Source: Mycobacterium sp. URHB0044 (GTDB lineage Bacteria > Actinomycetota > Actinomycetes > Mycobacteriales > Mycobacteriaceae). From it: a stretch of 64,000 nt of DNA. Below, piece by piece: positions 41,664-51,518 of the stretch. The notes below the pieces were generated by a model, which was not told the origin of the DNA, made no database searches, and worked only from the letters and a program-made list of their open reading frames with translations. Every line of letters starts with the position of its first letter. The stretch's first letter is position 1. The stretch spans positions 1 through 64,000 of the forward strand of contig NZ_KK211157.1 of the NCBI RefSeq assembly GCF_000620625.1, given 5' to 3'. Position numbers and translations under genes: made by a program.

Positions 41664-42448
41664 CAGATCGGCAGCCTCACGTCGCTGACGAAGGCGTCGC
41701 GCACCCAGGAGATGAAGTCGGCCCACAGACCGGTCACCAGCGCGGTGCCGACCAGGATCAACAGCACGCCGCCGAAGATCTGGATGGCCCTGGTGTGCCT
41801 GCGCAGCCAGCCCAGCCCGTTCATCGCACGCGCGGACCCGAAGGCCAAGAGCACGAACGGGATTCCCAGTCCGAGACAGTAGGCGAGGACGAGCAGGATG
41901 CCGCGGGCCATGTTGGCCCCCTCGGTCGCCGACGCCACCGCGATCACCCCGGTCAGCGTCGGGCCGAGGCACGGCGTCCAGCCCAGGGCGAACACCGCGC
42001 CGAGCAGCGGCGCGCCGCCGATGGTGGACACCCGTTGCGGCGTGAACCTGGTGTCGCGTTGCAGCGCGGGGATGAAGCCGACGAACACCAACCCCATCAC
42101 GATCGTGACGACACCGCCGATGCGTTGCAGCAGAAGCTCATTGGCGAGCAGCGTGGTGGTCATGCCGAGGACGGCCACGGTGCCCAGCAGGAACACCACG
42201 GTGAAACCCGCGACGAACAACGCCGCGGCGCCCGCGACGCGTAGCCGGGCCGTGTGGACGGCGACGGCTCCCGGCTCATCGGTTTTGGCGTCCTCGTCCA
42301 CGCCGACGACCGCCGCCAGGTAGGACAGGTAGCCGGGCACCAGGGGCACGACGCACGGGGACGCGAAAGAGACCAGTCCGGCGAGCATCGAGATGCCCAC
42401 TGCCACCAATAGTGGCCCGGCGGCCGCGGTTTCGGCGAAGCCGGTCAT
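41663..42448 (-). CDS. ccdA: Cytochrome c biogenesis protein CcdA
   Basis: A 261-residue six-span thiol electron carrier. The paired cysteines are in SFASPCVVPLVPGY and LGWTPCLGPTL. It moves electrons from cytoplasmic thioredoxin to the extracytoplasmic ResA-like protein so that apocytochrome cysteines stay reduced. ATG at 42448 overlaps the thioredoxin gene by four bases. Confidence 0.92.
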   Translation of the reverse strand: MTGFAETAAAGPLLVAVGISMLAGLVSFASPCVVPLVPGYLSYLAAVVGVDEDAKTDEPGAVAVHTARLRVAGAAALFVAGFTVVFLLGTVAVLGMTTTLLANELLLQRIGGVVTIVMGLVFVGFIPALQRDTRFTPQRVSTIGGAPLLGAVFALGWTPCLGPTLTGVIAVASATEGANMARGILLVLAYCLGLGIPFVLLAFGSARAMNGLGWLRRHTRAIQIFGGVLLILVGTALVTGLWADFISWVRDAFVSDVRLPI

Positions 42449-43041
42449 GCGGCAGTGCCCTTTTCGACGGCGAGGCGTTCCACGACGGGCTGGAGGTCCT
42501 CGGCGAGCAGTTCCCGAAGGAACACCGCGGCGACGCGATGTTGGCGGTCCAGCACCACGGTCGACGGGATCACGGTGGTCGGGTACTTGCCGCCGAACGC
42601 GATCATGGTCCGCATCGCCGGGTCGTAGATGGACGGGAACGCGACCTTGCGGTCGACGACGAAGTCGACGGCGGCGTCGCGGTTGTTGTCGCGCACGTCG
42701 ATGCCGAGGAAGGCAACCCCCTTCGACCGCGTCGCGTCGTACACCTTCTGCAGCTCGGGGATCTCGGACCGGCACGGTCCGCACCACTGGCCCCACACGT
42801 TGATGACGACGACCTGGCCAGCGAAGTCGTCCAGAGACAGAGTCTTCGACGGGTCGGTCAACTCGGGTCCGGAAATCCGTCCCGGTTTGCCGCGCTGGTC
42901 GGGCGGGTCGTAGAAGATGTCGGTCTTGCCGCCGGGGGCGACGAACTCGAAGGTGCCGCCCTGCGCGACCGCGTCGTCACCGGTGGAGCAGCCGGCGACC
43001 AACGCCGCCAGCACCACCGCCACGGTGACGAGCCGTTTCAC
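42445..43041 (-). CDS. TlpA/ResA-like thioredoxin lipoprotein
   Basis: A 198-residue lipoprotein: the N-terminal signal ends in a lipobox LVAGC, then a thioredoxin fold has the active site NVWGQWCGPCRSE (CGPC). It should reduce apocytochrome c at the outer face of the membrane. GTG at 43041 overlaps the phosphatase gene stop by four bases. It is the Rv0526 counterpart. Confidence 0.9.
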   Translation of the reverse strand: MKRLVTVAVVLAALVAGCSTGDDAVAQGGTFEFVAPGGKTDIFYDPPDQRGKPGRISGPELTDPSKTLSLDDFAGQVVVINVWGQWCGPCRSEIPELQKVYDATRSKGVAFLGIDVRDNNRDAAVDFVVDRKVAFPSIYDPAMRTMIAFGGKYPTTVIPSTVVLDRQHRVAAVFLRELLAEDLQPVVERLAVEKGTAA

Positions 43042-43646
43042 TTGCCGGCCAGCTCCGCATAACCCCAGCCGACGAGCGCGTCGTCGTGGAAGTAGAACGA
43101 CGTCACCGAGGCGAGGCCGCACATCCGGCGGGTCGGGAAGTGGTGCAGGGGTTTGTCGGTCATCGCGCGGCGCAGCGTCTCGACGGGCAGTTGGTGGCTC
43201 ACGCACAGCGCCTCGTGACCGGCGCCCTTGGCGCGCGCCCGGTGCACCGCCGCGGTCATCCGCGCGGCGATCTCGGTGTACGGCTCGCCCCACGACGGCG
43301 TGCGCGGATTGCGCAGGTGCTTCCAGTTGCGCGGGTCGCGAAGGGCGCCGTCTCCTGGTGAGACACGTTGCCCCTCAAAGACATTCATCGACTCGATGAG
43401 TTCGGGGTCGGTGTCGACGGGGACGTCGTGGCGCGCGGCGATGGGGGCGGCCGTCTCCTGCGCCCGTTCCAGCGGCGACGCGACGACGTAGACGATGTCA
43501 CGGTCGGCGAGCCAGTCGGCGACCGCCGCGGCCTGCTCCTTGCCCCGCTCCGACAGGTGATAGCCCGGGAGTCGGCCGTAGAGCAGGCCGTCGGGGTTGT
43601 GCACCTCACCGTGCCGCATCACGTGCACGATCGTCTTGTCGGTCAT
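43038..43646 (-). CDS. Histidine phosphatase family protein
   Basis: A 202-residue protein of the phosphoglycerate mutase-like superfamily. The catalytic motif is HVMRHGEVHNPDG (RHG), with VVASPLERAQET and CVSHQLPVE for the second histidine. The substrate is not known. It sits between hemL and the cytochrome c genes, as does Rv0525. Confidence 0.87.
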   Translation of the reverse strand: MTDKTIVHVMRHGEVHNPDGLLYGRLPGYHLSERGKEQAAAVADWLADRDIVYVVASPLERAQETAAPIAARHDVPVDTDPELIESMNVFEGQRVSPGDGALRDPRNWKHLRNPRTPSWGEPYTEIAARMTAAVHRARAKGAGHEALCVSHQLPVETLRRAMTDKPLHHFPTRRMCGLASVTSFYFHDDALVGWGYAELAGK

Positions 43647-44980
43647 CAGATCTGGGGCCGTTCGGCTGCGGCGGCAGCGCGCGCCGCGGTGGGTAGGGCG
43701 GCGGCGATTCGCTCGAACGCGTCGTCGTCGAGCGCGGCGGAGACGAACCACGCCTCGAAGGCGCTGCACGGCGGGTAGATGCCCGCGGCCAGCAGAGCGT
43801 GGAAGAACGGCGGGAAGCGCCACGTCTCGGTGGCCCGCGCGGAGGCGAAGTCGGTCACCGGGTCGTCGGAGAAGAACACGCTGAACATGTTCGCTCCGCG
43901 GGAAACCTGGTGCGCCACACCGGCTTCGGTCAGCGCGCCGGTCAGCAGCGCCGAGAGCCTGTCGGCGTTGGCGTTCAGTGTCGCGTAGACCGCGTCGTCG
44001 GCGGCGCGCAGCGTGGCCAGCCCGGCCGCCATGGCCACCGGGTTACCCGACAGGGTGCCCGCCTGATACACCGGCCCGAGCGGGGCCAGCCGGTCCATTA
44101 CCTCGGCCCTACCACCGAACGCGGCAGCGGGCAGACCACCGCTCATCACCTTGCCGAAGGTGAAGAGGTCGGCTTCCACGGGGTCGATTCCGTACCAGCC
44201 GGCGCGGCTGACCCGGAAGCCCGTCATCACCTCGTCGAGGATCAGCAGCGCGCCGTGCTCGGCAGTGATGCGGCGCAGTGCGGCGTTGTAACCCGGCAGC
44301 GGCGGCACGGCGCCCATGTTCCCCGGACTGGCTTCGGTGATGACACAGGCGATCTCGTCGCCGAACCGGGCGAAGGCATCCTCGACGGCGGCAACGTCGT
44401 TGTACGGCAACACGATCGTGTCGGCGGCGGTGGCCCCGGTGACGCCCGGCGTCGACGGCAGGCCGAGCGTCGCGACTCCCGAACCGGCGTCGGCGAGCAG
44501 CGCGTCGACGTGGCCGTGGTAGCAGCCGGAGAACTTGATCAGCTTCGCGCGGCCGGTGAACCCTCGAGCCAGCCGCACCGCGCTCATGGTCGCCTCGGTG
44601 CCGGAGTTCACCAACCGGATCTTCTCGACGGCGGAGACGCGGCCGATGATCTCGCGGGCCAGGTCGGTCTCCGCGGGCGTCGGGGCACCGAACGAGAGTC
44701 CGTCAGCGGCCACCCGCTGCACGGCCTCGACGACCGCCGGGTGGGCGTGGCCCAGGATCATCGGCCCCCACGAGCAGACGAGGTCGACGTAGCGGTTGTC
44801 ATCGGCGTCGGTGAGCCAGCAGCCGCTGGCCTTGGTGATGAAGCGCGGTGTCCCGCCGACGGCCGCGAAGGCCCGGACCGGCGAATTCACCCCACCCGGG
44901 ATCACGGCGGCCGCATCGGCGAACAGCCGCGCCGAAGCTTCGGTGCCCGCGATATCGGGCGCCGTCTGGTCAGCACGCAT
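43646..44980 (-). CDS. hemL: Glutamate-1-semialdehyde 2,1-aminomutase
   Basis: A 444-residue PLP enzyme that converts glutamate-1-semialdehyde to 5-aminolevulinate in the C5 heme pathway. FTFGKVMSGGLPAAAFGG has the Schiff-base lysine, with NSGTEATMSAVRLAR and LILDEVMTGFR before it. The ATG at 44980 is used; a longer frame reaches 45007. It heads the ccs unit, with a one-base overlap to the phosphatase. Confidence 0.93.
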   Translation of the reverse strand: MRADQTAPDIAGTEASARLFADAAAVIPGGVNSPVRAFAAVGGTPRFITKASGCWLTDADDNRYVDLVCSWGPMILGHAHPAVVEAVQRVAADGLSFGAPTPAETDLAREIIGRVSAVEKIRLVNSGTEATMSAVRLARGFTGRAKLIKFSGCYHGHVDALLADAGSGVATLGLPSTPGVTGATAADTIVLPYNDVAAVEDAFARFGDEIACVITEASPGNMGAVPPLPGYNAALRRITAEHGALLILDEVMTGFRVSRAGWYGIDPVEADLFTFGKVMSGGLPAAAFGGRAEVMDRLAPLGPVYQAGTLSGNPVAMAAGLATLRAADDAVYATLNANADRLSALLTGALTEAGVAHQVSRGANMFSVFFSDDPVTDFASARATETWRFPPFFHALLAAGIYPPCSAFEAWFVSAALDDDAFERIAAALPTAARAAAAAERPQI

Positions 44981-45046
44981 GGCCTCAGTGTCCCAGCCGC
45001 GGCGCATGCGTCAACTACAGGGTGTAGTGGGGACCGGCGAGGGCGT

Positions 45047-46405
45047 CTAGCTCCGCGGTGTCAGGCGTGCCGAGATCGGCCCCTTCGCGACCGTCGTGAA
45101 CGGCACGTCGACCGGAAAGTCGTCGCTCAACGACTGAACCTTCATGGACCGGATGATGGTGGCCAACGCGAGGGTCGTCTCCAACCGCGCGAAGTGTTCA
45201 CCGATGCACGAACGCGCCCCGCCGGCGAACGGGACGAAGTGCCAGCGCTCGCGTCGCGCTGAGTTCTCCGGGCTGAACCGGTCGGGATCGAAGACCAGCG
45301 GGTCCTCCCACAGGGCGGGATCCCGGTGCAGCGCATAGATTCCCACGGCCAGCAGCGTCCCGGCCGGAACGCGGTAGCCGCCGACCGCGATGTCGCGCAC
45401 CGCCAACCGCCCCACCCCCGCCGCCGGCGGGCACAGCCGCAACGCCTCGTGGAACACCTGCACCGTGTAGCCGAGCCGCGGCACGTCGTCGGGGGTCAGC
45501 TCGCGATCACCGATCTCAGCGACCTCTGCGGCCACCCGATCCTGGAGTTCGGGATGGTGTCCCAGCGCCCACAACGCGTACGTGAGCGCCGTCGCGGTCG
45601 TGTCGTGGCCCGCCAGGATGAAGATCAGCAGGTCGTTGGAAATGTCGGCGTCGGAGATCGGCTGCCCGGTCTCGGGGTCGGTGGCCGCGAGCAAGGCATG
45701 AACGAGGGGTGCGTCACGCGTCGGATCCGCCCGGCATGCCCGCAGAATGTCGTCGGTGACCTCGCGCATCGCCGAAACGGCCGCCCGAGCGCGGCGCCGC
45801 GCAGGCGTCGGCAACCACCGCGGCGCACGCACCGGCCGTAGCGCCCGATCGGCGGTATAGGAGGACGCGACGTGCATGTGTTCGGCAATCACGTCCGCGC
45901 GTTCGTTGAGGTCGATGCCCAGCACCGAACGGCCGAGCGACTGCATGGTCAGCCTGCGGCACTCGACGTCGAGGTCGACGTCGCCGCCGTCGCGCCAGTG
46001 CTCGACGAACGTCTGGGCCGCCCGGGACATGTGGCCGCCGAAGCTGCGAACGTTCTGCTTGGTGAACACCGGTTGCAATGCCCGCTTGCGTGGGCGCCAT
46101 TGCTCGTTGGGCAGGACGAAGAGGCTGTCCCCTGCCGCGTTCTGGACCTCCTCGTGGACGATGCATCGCTCCGAGAAGGCGTCGTTTCGCCCCAGTACGT
46201 CGCGGATTCCGTCCGGTGAGAAGACCGCCACCAGCGGGGGAATCAACCATTTCGGTCCGTATTGCACCCGGGTGATCGAGCCGCCCGCGTCGCGCAACAC
46301 CTCCTGCCCCGCGTCGAGGTTGCGTACCGCCTTCAGCAATTGTCCGATGGACAGCGGATTCCTCGGCACCAGCGGCAATGCCCCGACGTCGGGCGTTGCG
46401 ACCAT
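45047..46405 (-). CDS. Cytochrome P450
   Basis: A 452-residue P450. The I-helix motif is LAGHDTTATALTY, the K-helix ExxR is EALRLCPPA, and the heme loop is FVPFAGGARSCIGEHFA with the Cys ligand. It is soluble, with no N-terminal anchor. The ATG at 46405 is preferred; a GTG at 46462 would add 19 Pro-rich residues. The substrate is unknown; the closest kind looks like CYP families that act on fatty or terpenoid chains. Confidence 0.88.
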   Translation of the reverse strand: MVATPDVGALPLVPRNPLSIGQLLKAVRNLDAGQEVLRDAGGSITRVQYGPKWLIPPLVAVFSPDGIRDVLGRNDAFSERCIVHEEVQNAAGDSLFVLPNEQWRPRKRALQPVFTKQNVRSFGGHMSRAAQTFVEHWRDGGDVDLDVECRRLTMQSLGRSVLGIDLNERADVIAEHMHVASSYTADRALRPVRAPRWLPTPARRRARAAVSAMREVTDDILRACRADPTRDAPLVHALLAATDPETGQPISDADISNDLLIFILAGHDTTATALTYALWALGHHPELQDRVAAEVAEIGDRELTPDDVPRLGYTVQVFHEALRLCPPAAGVGRLAVRDIAVGGYRVPAGTLLAVGIYALHRDPALWEDPLVFDPDRFSPENSARRERWHFVPFAGGARSCIGEHFARLETTLALATIIRSMKVQSLSDDFPVDVPFTTVAKGPISARLTPRS

Positions 46406-46494
46406 GGTGTCGCCGGCTTGTTGGGGGTTGGGCGGTTCGACGATGTGGCTGCTCCAATTCACGCGAGTGTCAGTCCAGCTTGCATCGCCGAACG

Positions 46495-46881
46495 CTACGT
46501 CGCCGGCTTAAGCGCAAAGACGGGGTGGTCGGCGTCGTCGGGCAACTGGCGCCAGTAGCCGTCGACGATCTTGCCCGCCTTCGGCTTGTAGGCGGCAATG
46601 ATCGGAGCGCGCTGCTCGACGGGTACCTCAGCCGCGACGTATCCGACCTTGCCGACCAGCACGTTGGGATCGGCGCGGACGTTGCGCACCCACTCGGTTT
46701 CGCCGCGGGTGGACACCAGGTACTTCACCCCGCCGACCTCGGAGACGACGACGGGAATCTGCTGCGGCTGCTTGCTGACCCGTCCGGTGACCGTCAGCGT
46801 CTCGCTGTGGCCGATGCCGGTGGCCATCGCGATCTTGTTGAAGACGGCGCGGGTGAACCATGGAGGCTTGAGGTAGGCCAT
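46495..46881 (-). CDS. Deazaflavin (F420)-dependent nitroreductase family protein
   Basis: A 128-residue DDN-like protein with a split beta-barrel (TLTVTGRVSKQPQQIPVVV, RGETEWVRNVRADPNVLV). Family members use F420H2 to reduce quinones and nitroimidazoles. It stands alone, with 89 bp to the P450 gene. Confidence 0.83.
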   Translation of the reverse strand: MAYLKPPWFTRAVFNKIAMATGIGHSETLTVTGRVSKQPQQIPVVVSEVGGVKYLVSTRGETEWVRNVRADPNVLVGKVGYVAAEVPVEQRAPIIAAYKPKAGKIVDGYWRQLPDDADHPVFALKPAT

Positions 46882-46932
46882 GACATACGAGTCTGGTGGT
46901 TTCCATGCAACTGCCGCAATGGCTGGCCCGGT

Positions 46933-47610
46933 TCAATCGGCGCGTGGGCGCGTGGCACCGTTGACGAGGCCCCGGACCGGGTCTTCGGCCGAACCGCCTG
47001 CGACGAACAGCAACTCGTCGCCCGCCTCGAGTACGTCGTCGGGCTGCGGCAGGATGACCTTGCCGGCCCGAACCACGATGGCCAGCGCGCTGTTCGACGG
47101 CAACACCAACTCCCGCACCTGCTGACCGACGAGCGGGCTGTCGTCGGGCAGTGTCAGTTTCTCCAGGTTCACCTGGCCCTGCCTCAGTCCCATCAACCGC
47201 ACCAGGTGGCCGATGTCGATGGCACCCTCGATTGCCGCGACCATGGCGAGCGGTGTGGAGGCGGCGACGTCGACGCCCCAGGCCTCGGTGAACAGCCATT
47301 CGTTGCGCAATTCGTTGACGCGTGCCACCACCCTGTCCACCGCGAACTCGGTCTTCGCCAGCATGGCCGTCGTGAGGTTCACCTTGTCGTCGCCCGTCGC
47401 GGCGATCACCACGTCGCACGTCTCCACTCCGGCCTCCTCGAGTGAGGACAGTTCGCAGGCATCGGCAAGCAGCCAATCCGCTTCGGGAACCGACTGAGGT
47501 TCGTAGTGCGACGGGTTGCGCTCGATGAGCAAGACCTTGTGGCCGTCGTCGAGCAGTTCCTGAGCGACGGATCGGCCGACCGCTCCAGCACCCGCGACGG
47601 CGATGCGCAT
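46933..47610 (-). CDS. TrkA-type potassium channel regulator
   Basis: A 225-residue protein: an RCK N domain with MRIAVAGAGAVGRSVAQEL (NAD loop) and VVIAATGDDKVNL, then an RCK C domain (VLPSNSALAIVVRAGKVILPQPD). It binds nucleotides and gates K+ uptake, or here perhaps the antiporter encoded on the other strand. GGAGGGC precedes the ATG at 47610. The upstream gap of 153 bp serves both divergent genes. Confidence 0.86.
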   Translation of the reverse strand: MRIAVAGAGAVGRSVAQELLDDGHKVLLIERNPSHYEPQSVPEADWLLADACELSSLEEAGVETCDVVIAATGDDKVNLTTAMLAKTEFAVDRVVARVNELRNEWLFTEAWGVDVAASTPLAMVAAIEGAIDIGHLVRLMGLRQGQVNLEKLTLPDDSPLVGQQVRELVLPSNSALAIVVRAGKVILPQPDDVLEAGDELLFVAGGSAEDPVRGLVNGATRPRAD

Positions 47611-47763
47611 CGCGCCGCCCTCCGCACCCCGCCGGTGCTCGTCCGGACGCGCCGAGATGCGGGCGGACCGTCTTCTGACTCGGAACACGAAGTCATACTG
47701 ACCCATGCGGCGACCTCGGGAGCCCGGTCACGTCAAACCTACGCACGCCCGAACGGTGGGGAA

Positions 47764-49260
47764 ATGAGCTTGCAGCAGCTGTACCTGGCGCTGCTCGCCG
47801 GTGGGGTCGTGCTGCTGACCAGCATCATCGCGACCCGGGTGGCCACCAGGGTCGGGTTGCCCAGCCTGCTGCTGTTCCTCGGCGTCGGTGTCCTGCTCGG
47901 CGAGGACGGGCTGGGGCTGGAGTTCGACGACGTTCAATTGGCCCGGGATCTCGGCACCGTCGCGCTGGCCGTCATCCTCGTCGAAGGCGGCCTGACGACG
48001 CGGTTCGCCGACGTGCGCAGCGTGCTGGCACCCGCCGCTGTACTAGCCACCTTCGGCGTAGGCGTCAGCATGGTCGTGACGGCTGCGGGGGCGAACCTGT
48101 TGCTCGGCATCGACTGGCAACTCGCCTTGCTGCTCGGCGCGATCGTGTCCTCCACCGACGCCGCCGCCGTGTTCTCGGTATTGCGGGTGTTGCCGTTGCC
48201 ACGGCGCGTCGCCGGGTTGCTCGAAGCGGAGTCCGGCTTCAACGATGCGCCTGCCGTCATCCTCGTGCTCATGTTCAGCGTGATGCCGCTCGAACTGGCG
48301 CCGGTGCACGCGTTCGCCGAGTTGGTCTACGAGCTGGGCGTCGGCGCAGCCATCGGTGTGGCCTGCGGGCTGCTCGGGGCAATGACGTTGCGCCGCATCG
48401 CCCTTCCCGCCTCCGGCCTCTACCCCCTGGCGATCTTCGGCCTCGCGATGGTCGCCTTCGCCGCGGCGGGGACGGTCCATGCCAGCGGCTTCCTCGCCTC
48501 GTACGTGGCCGCCTTGATCCTCGCCAATTCCGGACTGCCCCACCGCTCCGCCACGCGGTCGTTCGCGGAAGGACTCGGCTGGCTCGCCCAGATCGGGCTG
48601 TTCGTCCTCCTCGGCCTGCTGGTCGACCCGAGTGAACTCCGCCACGAACTGGTGCCGGCGATCGTGATCGGTCTGGTGTTGCTGCTGCTCGCCCGGCCGC
48701 TGTCGGTCTTCGCCTCGCTGGCCGGGTTCCGGGTTCGGTGGCGGGAGCAGATCTTCCTGTCGTGGGCCGGCCTGCGTGGCGCGGTCCCGATCGTGTTGGC
48801 GACGTTTCCGATCGTCGCAGGTGTCGCCGGCAGCAGTCGACTCCTCAACATCGTGTTCATCCTGGTGGTGGTGTTCACCCTGATTCAAGGGCCAAGCCTG
48901 CGGCCGATCGCCCACCGACTGGGACTGATACCGCGGGACGCCACCCGCGAGATCCAGGTGGAGTCAGCGCCGTTGGACGTTTTGGAGGCCGATCTCCTGA
49001 CGATGACGGTGCTGCCGAAGTCCCGGCTGCACAACGTCTCGGTGCTCGAACTGCGCCTACCCGATCCCAGTGTGATCACGCTGATCATCCGGGATGGCCA
49101 CACATTCGTGCCGCAGCCCGATACGCGCATCGCGGTCGGCGACGAACTGCTCATCGTGACGACCAGCAAGACGCGCGCGGCAGCCGAGCGCAGGCTGCGT
49201 GCCGTCAGCCGCCGCGGCAAACTCGCCTACTGGTTCGACGAGTACGGCGAACCCGACTGA
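47764..49260 (+). CDS. Cation:proton antiporter (CPA1/NhaP2-like) with RCK C domain
   Basis: A 498-residue protein. Residues 1-390 have about twelve spans of the sodium/proton exchanger type: VILVEGGLTTRF, GAIVSSTDAAAVFSVLR (the acid pair region), and FLSWAGLRGAVPIVLATFP. Residues about 405-480 are an RCK C-type domain (VLELRLPDPSVITLIIRDGHTF). It probably exchanges K+ or Na+ for protons. The divergent TrkA-type protein suggests joint potassium control. Confidence 0.88.
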   Translation: MSLQQLYLALLAGGVVLLTSIIATRVATRVGLPSLLLFLGVGVLLGEDGLGLEFDDVQLARDLGTVALAVILVEGGLTTRFADVRSVLAPAAVLATFGVGVSMVVTAAGANLLLGIDWQLALLLGAIVSSTDAAAVFSVLRVLPLPRRVAGLLEAESGFNDAPAVILVLMFSVMPLELAPVHAFAELVYELGVGAAIGVACGLLGAMTLRRIALPASGLYPLAIFGLAMVAFAAAGTVHASGFLASYVAALILANSGLPHRSATRSFAEGLGWLAQIGLFVLLGLLVDPSELRHELVPAIVIGLVLLLLARPLSVFASLAGFRVRWREQIFLSWAGLRGAVPIVLATFPIVAGVAGSSRLLNIVFILVVVFTLIQGPSLRPIAHRLGLIPRDATREIQVESAPLDVLEADLLTMTVLPKSRLHNVSVLELRLPDPSVITLIIRDGHTFVPQPDTRIAVGDELLIVTTSKTRAAAERRLRAVSRRGKLAYWFDEYGEPD

Positions 49261-49270
49261 CGGTGCCGCG

Positions 49271-50038
49271 TCACTCCAGGGTGAGCGTCGGCCGCATCGC
49301 CAGCTCGTCGGCACGCGAGGTGTCCTTGAGCTCGACACCGGAGCGGCCCAACTGGCGCGCACCGGCAATGAGGCTCGCCACCACGCGGGCGGCGTCGGCG
49401 TAGCCGAGGCCTTCTGGCGGGTGGATGTTGGAGATGCAGTTGCGGTCCGCGTCGGTGCGGCCGGGCCGCGGCAGGTGGGTGAGATAGATCCCGAGGCTGT
49501 CGGCGACCGACAACCCGGGCCGTTCCCCGATGACGACCAGCAGCGTGCGGGCACCCATGCGCTCCCCGATGTGGTCGCCGAGCGCGACACGCGCCTGAGT
49601 GGCGATGACCGGCACGCCGATCGAATACCGCTCCCCCAGCACCGCCACCAGTGCGGTCAGCAGGCCGACGCCGTGCGCGGTCAGGGCACGGGGTGACAGC
49701 CCGTCGGCCAGGACCACGCCGATGTCCGCCTCGCCGGCGGGCACCGACTCCAGGCTCGCGGGCAACCGGCCGAGGTCGGGCCGGCGCAGATACTCGCTGC
49801 GGCCGTCGGCCTGGCTTGCGACGACGGCTGGCTCGCCGATGCCAACCGCCGCAACCCTTTCCGCGAACGCTGCCACGTCGAGCGGGATGTGCACGGCGTC
49901 GCGCGCGGCCGCGTGGGCCACGCTGAACTCCAGCACCCGGGTGGTCGGCAGGGCATTGCCGGCACGGCCGAGGCCGATGCGCGATTGGGTCGTCAGCCGC
50001 AGCCGGTCCCAGAACTCTTGCGCCGCTGGGCTTGTCAC
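49271..50038 (-). CDS. eutC: Ethanolamine ammonia-lyase small subunit
   Basis: A 255-residue subunit of the cobalamin-dependent ethanolamine ammonia-lyase. VVLADGLSPRALTAHGVGLL and RTLLVVIGERPGLSVADSLGIYLTH are family motifs, and NCISNIHPPEGL is near the end. It lacks the targeting extension of microcompartment forms. GTG at 50038 overlaps eutB by four bases. Convergent with the antiporter gene, 10 bp apart. Confidence 0.92.
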   Translation of the reverse strand: MTSPAAQEFWDRLRLTTQSRIGLGRAGNALPTTRVLEFSVAHAAARDAVHIPLDVAAFAERVAAVGIGEPAVVASQADGRSEYLRRPDLGRLPASLESVPAGEADIGVVLADGLSPRALTAHGVGLLTALVAVLGERYSIGVPVIATQARVALGDHIGERMGARTLLVVIGERPGLSVADSLGIYLTHLPRPGRTDADRNCISNIHPPEGLGYADAARVVASLIAGARQLGRSGVELKDTSRADELAMRPTLTLE

Positions 50039-51477
50039 GCGCCGACCCTGCCGGTCAATGCGCGCAACGGGGACTGGTCGACCTCGACCGGCATCACGCG
50101 GCCGTTCGCGTCGCTCATCCCGAGACCGCGCAGCCACGCCTCGAACTCAGGCGCGGGCCGCAACCCGAGCACCTGGCGGGCGTAGAGCACGTCGTGAAAC
50201 GACAGGCTCTGGTAGCCCAGCATCACGTCGTCGGCGCCCGGCACGGCGATGACGAACGCGACGCCTGCGGCGGCAAGCAGGGTGACCAGGACGTCCATGT
50301 CGTCCTGGTCCGCTTCGGCGTGGTTGGTGTAGCAGACGTCGACGCCCATCGGCAGGCCCAGGAGCTTGCCGCAGAAGTGGTCCTCGAGGCCCGCGCGCAC
50401 GATTTGCTTTCCGTCATAGAGGTATTCGGGCCCGATGAAACCGACGACGGTGTTGACCAGCAGCGGCTCGAGGTCCCGCGCGACCGCGTACGCCCTGGTC
50501 TCCAACGTCTGCTGGTCGACGGGCAGGCCGCCCATGCCAAGGTGCGCACCGGAACTCAGCGCCGACCCCTGCCCCGTCTCCAGGTACATCACGTTGTCGC
50601 CGACGGTGCCCCGGTTCAGCGACCGTCCTGCGGCCAATCCCTCGCGCAGCAGCGCGATGTCGACGCCGAACGCCGAGTTGGCGCCCTGCGTGCCTGCCAC
50701 CGACTGGAAGACCAGATCGACGGGGGCGCCGCGCTCGATCAACTCGATGGTGGTGGTGACGTGTGACAACACGCACGACTGCGCCGGGATGTCGTAGCGC
50801 ATGCGGATGTCGTCGAGCAGCATCAGCAGATCGGCCGTGGCCTCCGGCGAATCGGTCGCAGGGTTGATGCCGATGACGGCGTCGCCGCAGCCCAGCAGCA
50901 ACCCGTCGAGCGTCGCCGCGGCGATGCCGCGGGGGTCGTCGGTCGGATGGTTGGGCTGCAGCCGGGTGGCCAGCGTTCCCGGCAGTCCGACGGTGGTGCG
51001 GAAGGCCGACGTCACCGTCATCGCGCGGGCGACCGCGATGAGGTCCTGGTTGCGCATGATCTTGCTGACCGCAGCGGCCATTTCGGGGGTGAGCGCCCGC
51101 GAGACTCCGGCGAGACTTGCGGCAGCGGCCAACGGATCGGGCCCGGCGGCGACGTCGAGCAGCCAGTCGCGCAGGCCGCCGACCGTCAGATGCGAAATCC
51201 GTTGAAACGCAACGCGATCGTGGGTGTCGATGATGAGGCGGGTGACCTCGTCGTCCTCGTACGGGACCACCATCTCCTCGAGGAACACGTCCAGGCCCGT
51301 GTCGGCGAGCGCCCATTGCGCGGCCGCACGTTCGGCGTCTGAGGACGCCGCGCAGCCCGCGAGTTGGTCGCCGGACCGCAGCGGCGTGGCCTTGGCCATC
51401 AACTCCACCAGGCCGTTGAAGGCATACGTCATCCCGCCCGCGTGTACGGTGTGCTGCTTCAAGCGGGGACCGGTCAT
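50035..51477 (-). CDS. eutB: Ethanolamine ammonia-lyase large subunit
   Basis: A 480-residue TIM-barrel subunit that holds the active site and splits ethanolamine to acetaldehyde and ammonia. LRSGDQLAGCAA (near residue 40), LGCGDAVIGINPATDS, and SVAGTQGANSAFGVD with LETGQGSALSSGAH are family motifs. The ATG at 51477 has AGGA upstream. No reactivase eutA, permease or shell protein is seen nearby. A palindrome is upstream at 51519-51534. Confidence 0.93.
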   Translation of the reverse strand: MTGPRLKQHTVHAGGMTYAFNGLVELMAKATPLRSGDQLAGCAASSDAERAAAQWALADTGLDVFLEEMVVPYEDDEVTRLIIDTHDRVAFQRISHLTVGGLRDWLLDVAAGPDPLAAAASLAGVSRALTPEMAAAVSKIMRNQDLIAVARAMTVTSAFRTTVGLPGTLATRLQPNHPTDDPRGIAAATLDGLLLGCGDAVIGINPATDSPEATADLLMLLDDIRMRYDIPAQSCVLSHVTTTIELIERGAPVDLVFQSVAGTQGANSAFGVDIALLREGLAAGRSLNRGTVGDNVMYLETGQGSALSSGAHLGMGGLPVDQQTLETRAYAVARDLEPLLVNTVVGFIGPEYLYDGKQIVRAGLEDHFCGKLLGLPMGVDVCYTNHAEADQDDMDVLVTLLAAAGVAFVIAVPGADDVMLGYQSLSFHDVLYARQVLGLRPAPEFEAWLRGLGMSDANGRVMPVEVDQSPLRALTGRVGA

Positions 51478-51518
51478 GCCAGGTCCTGGGAGTCGGCTAC
51501 CACCCCCGGAGGGTAGGA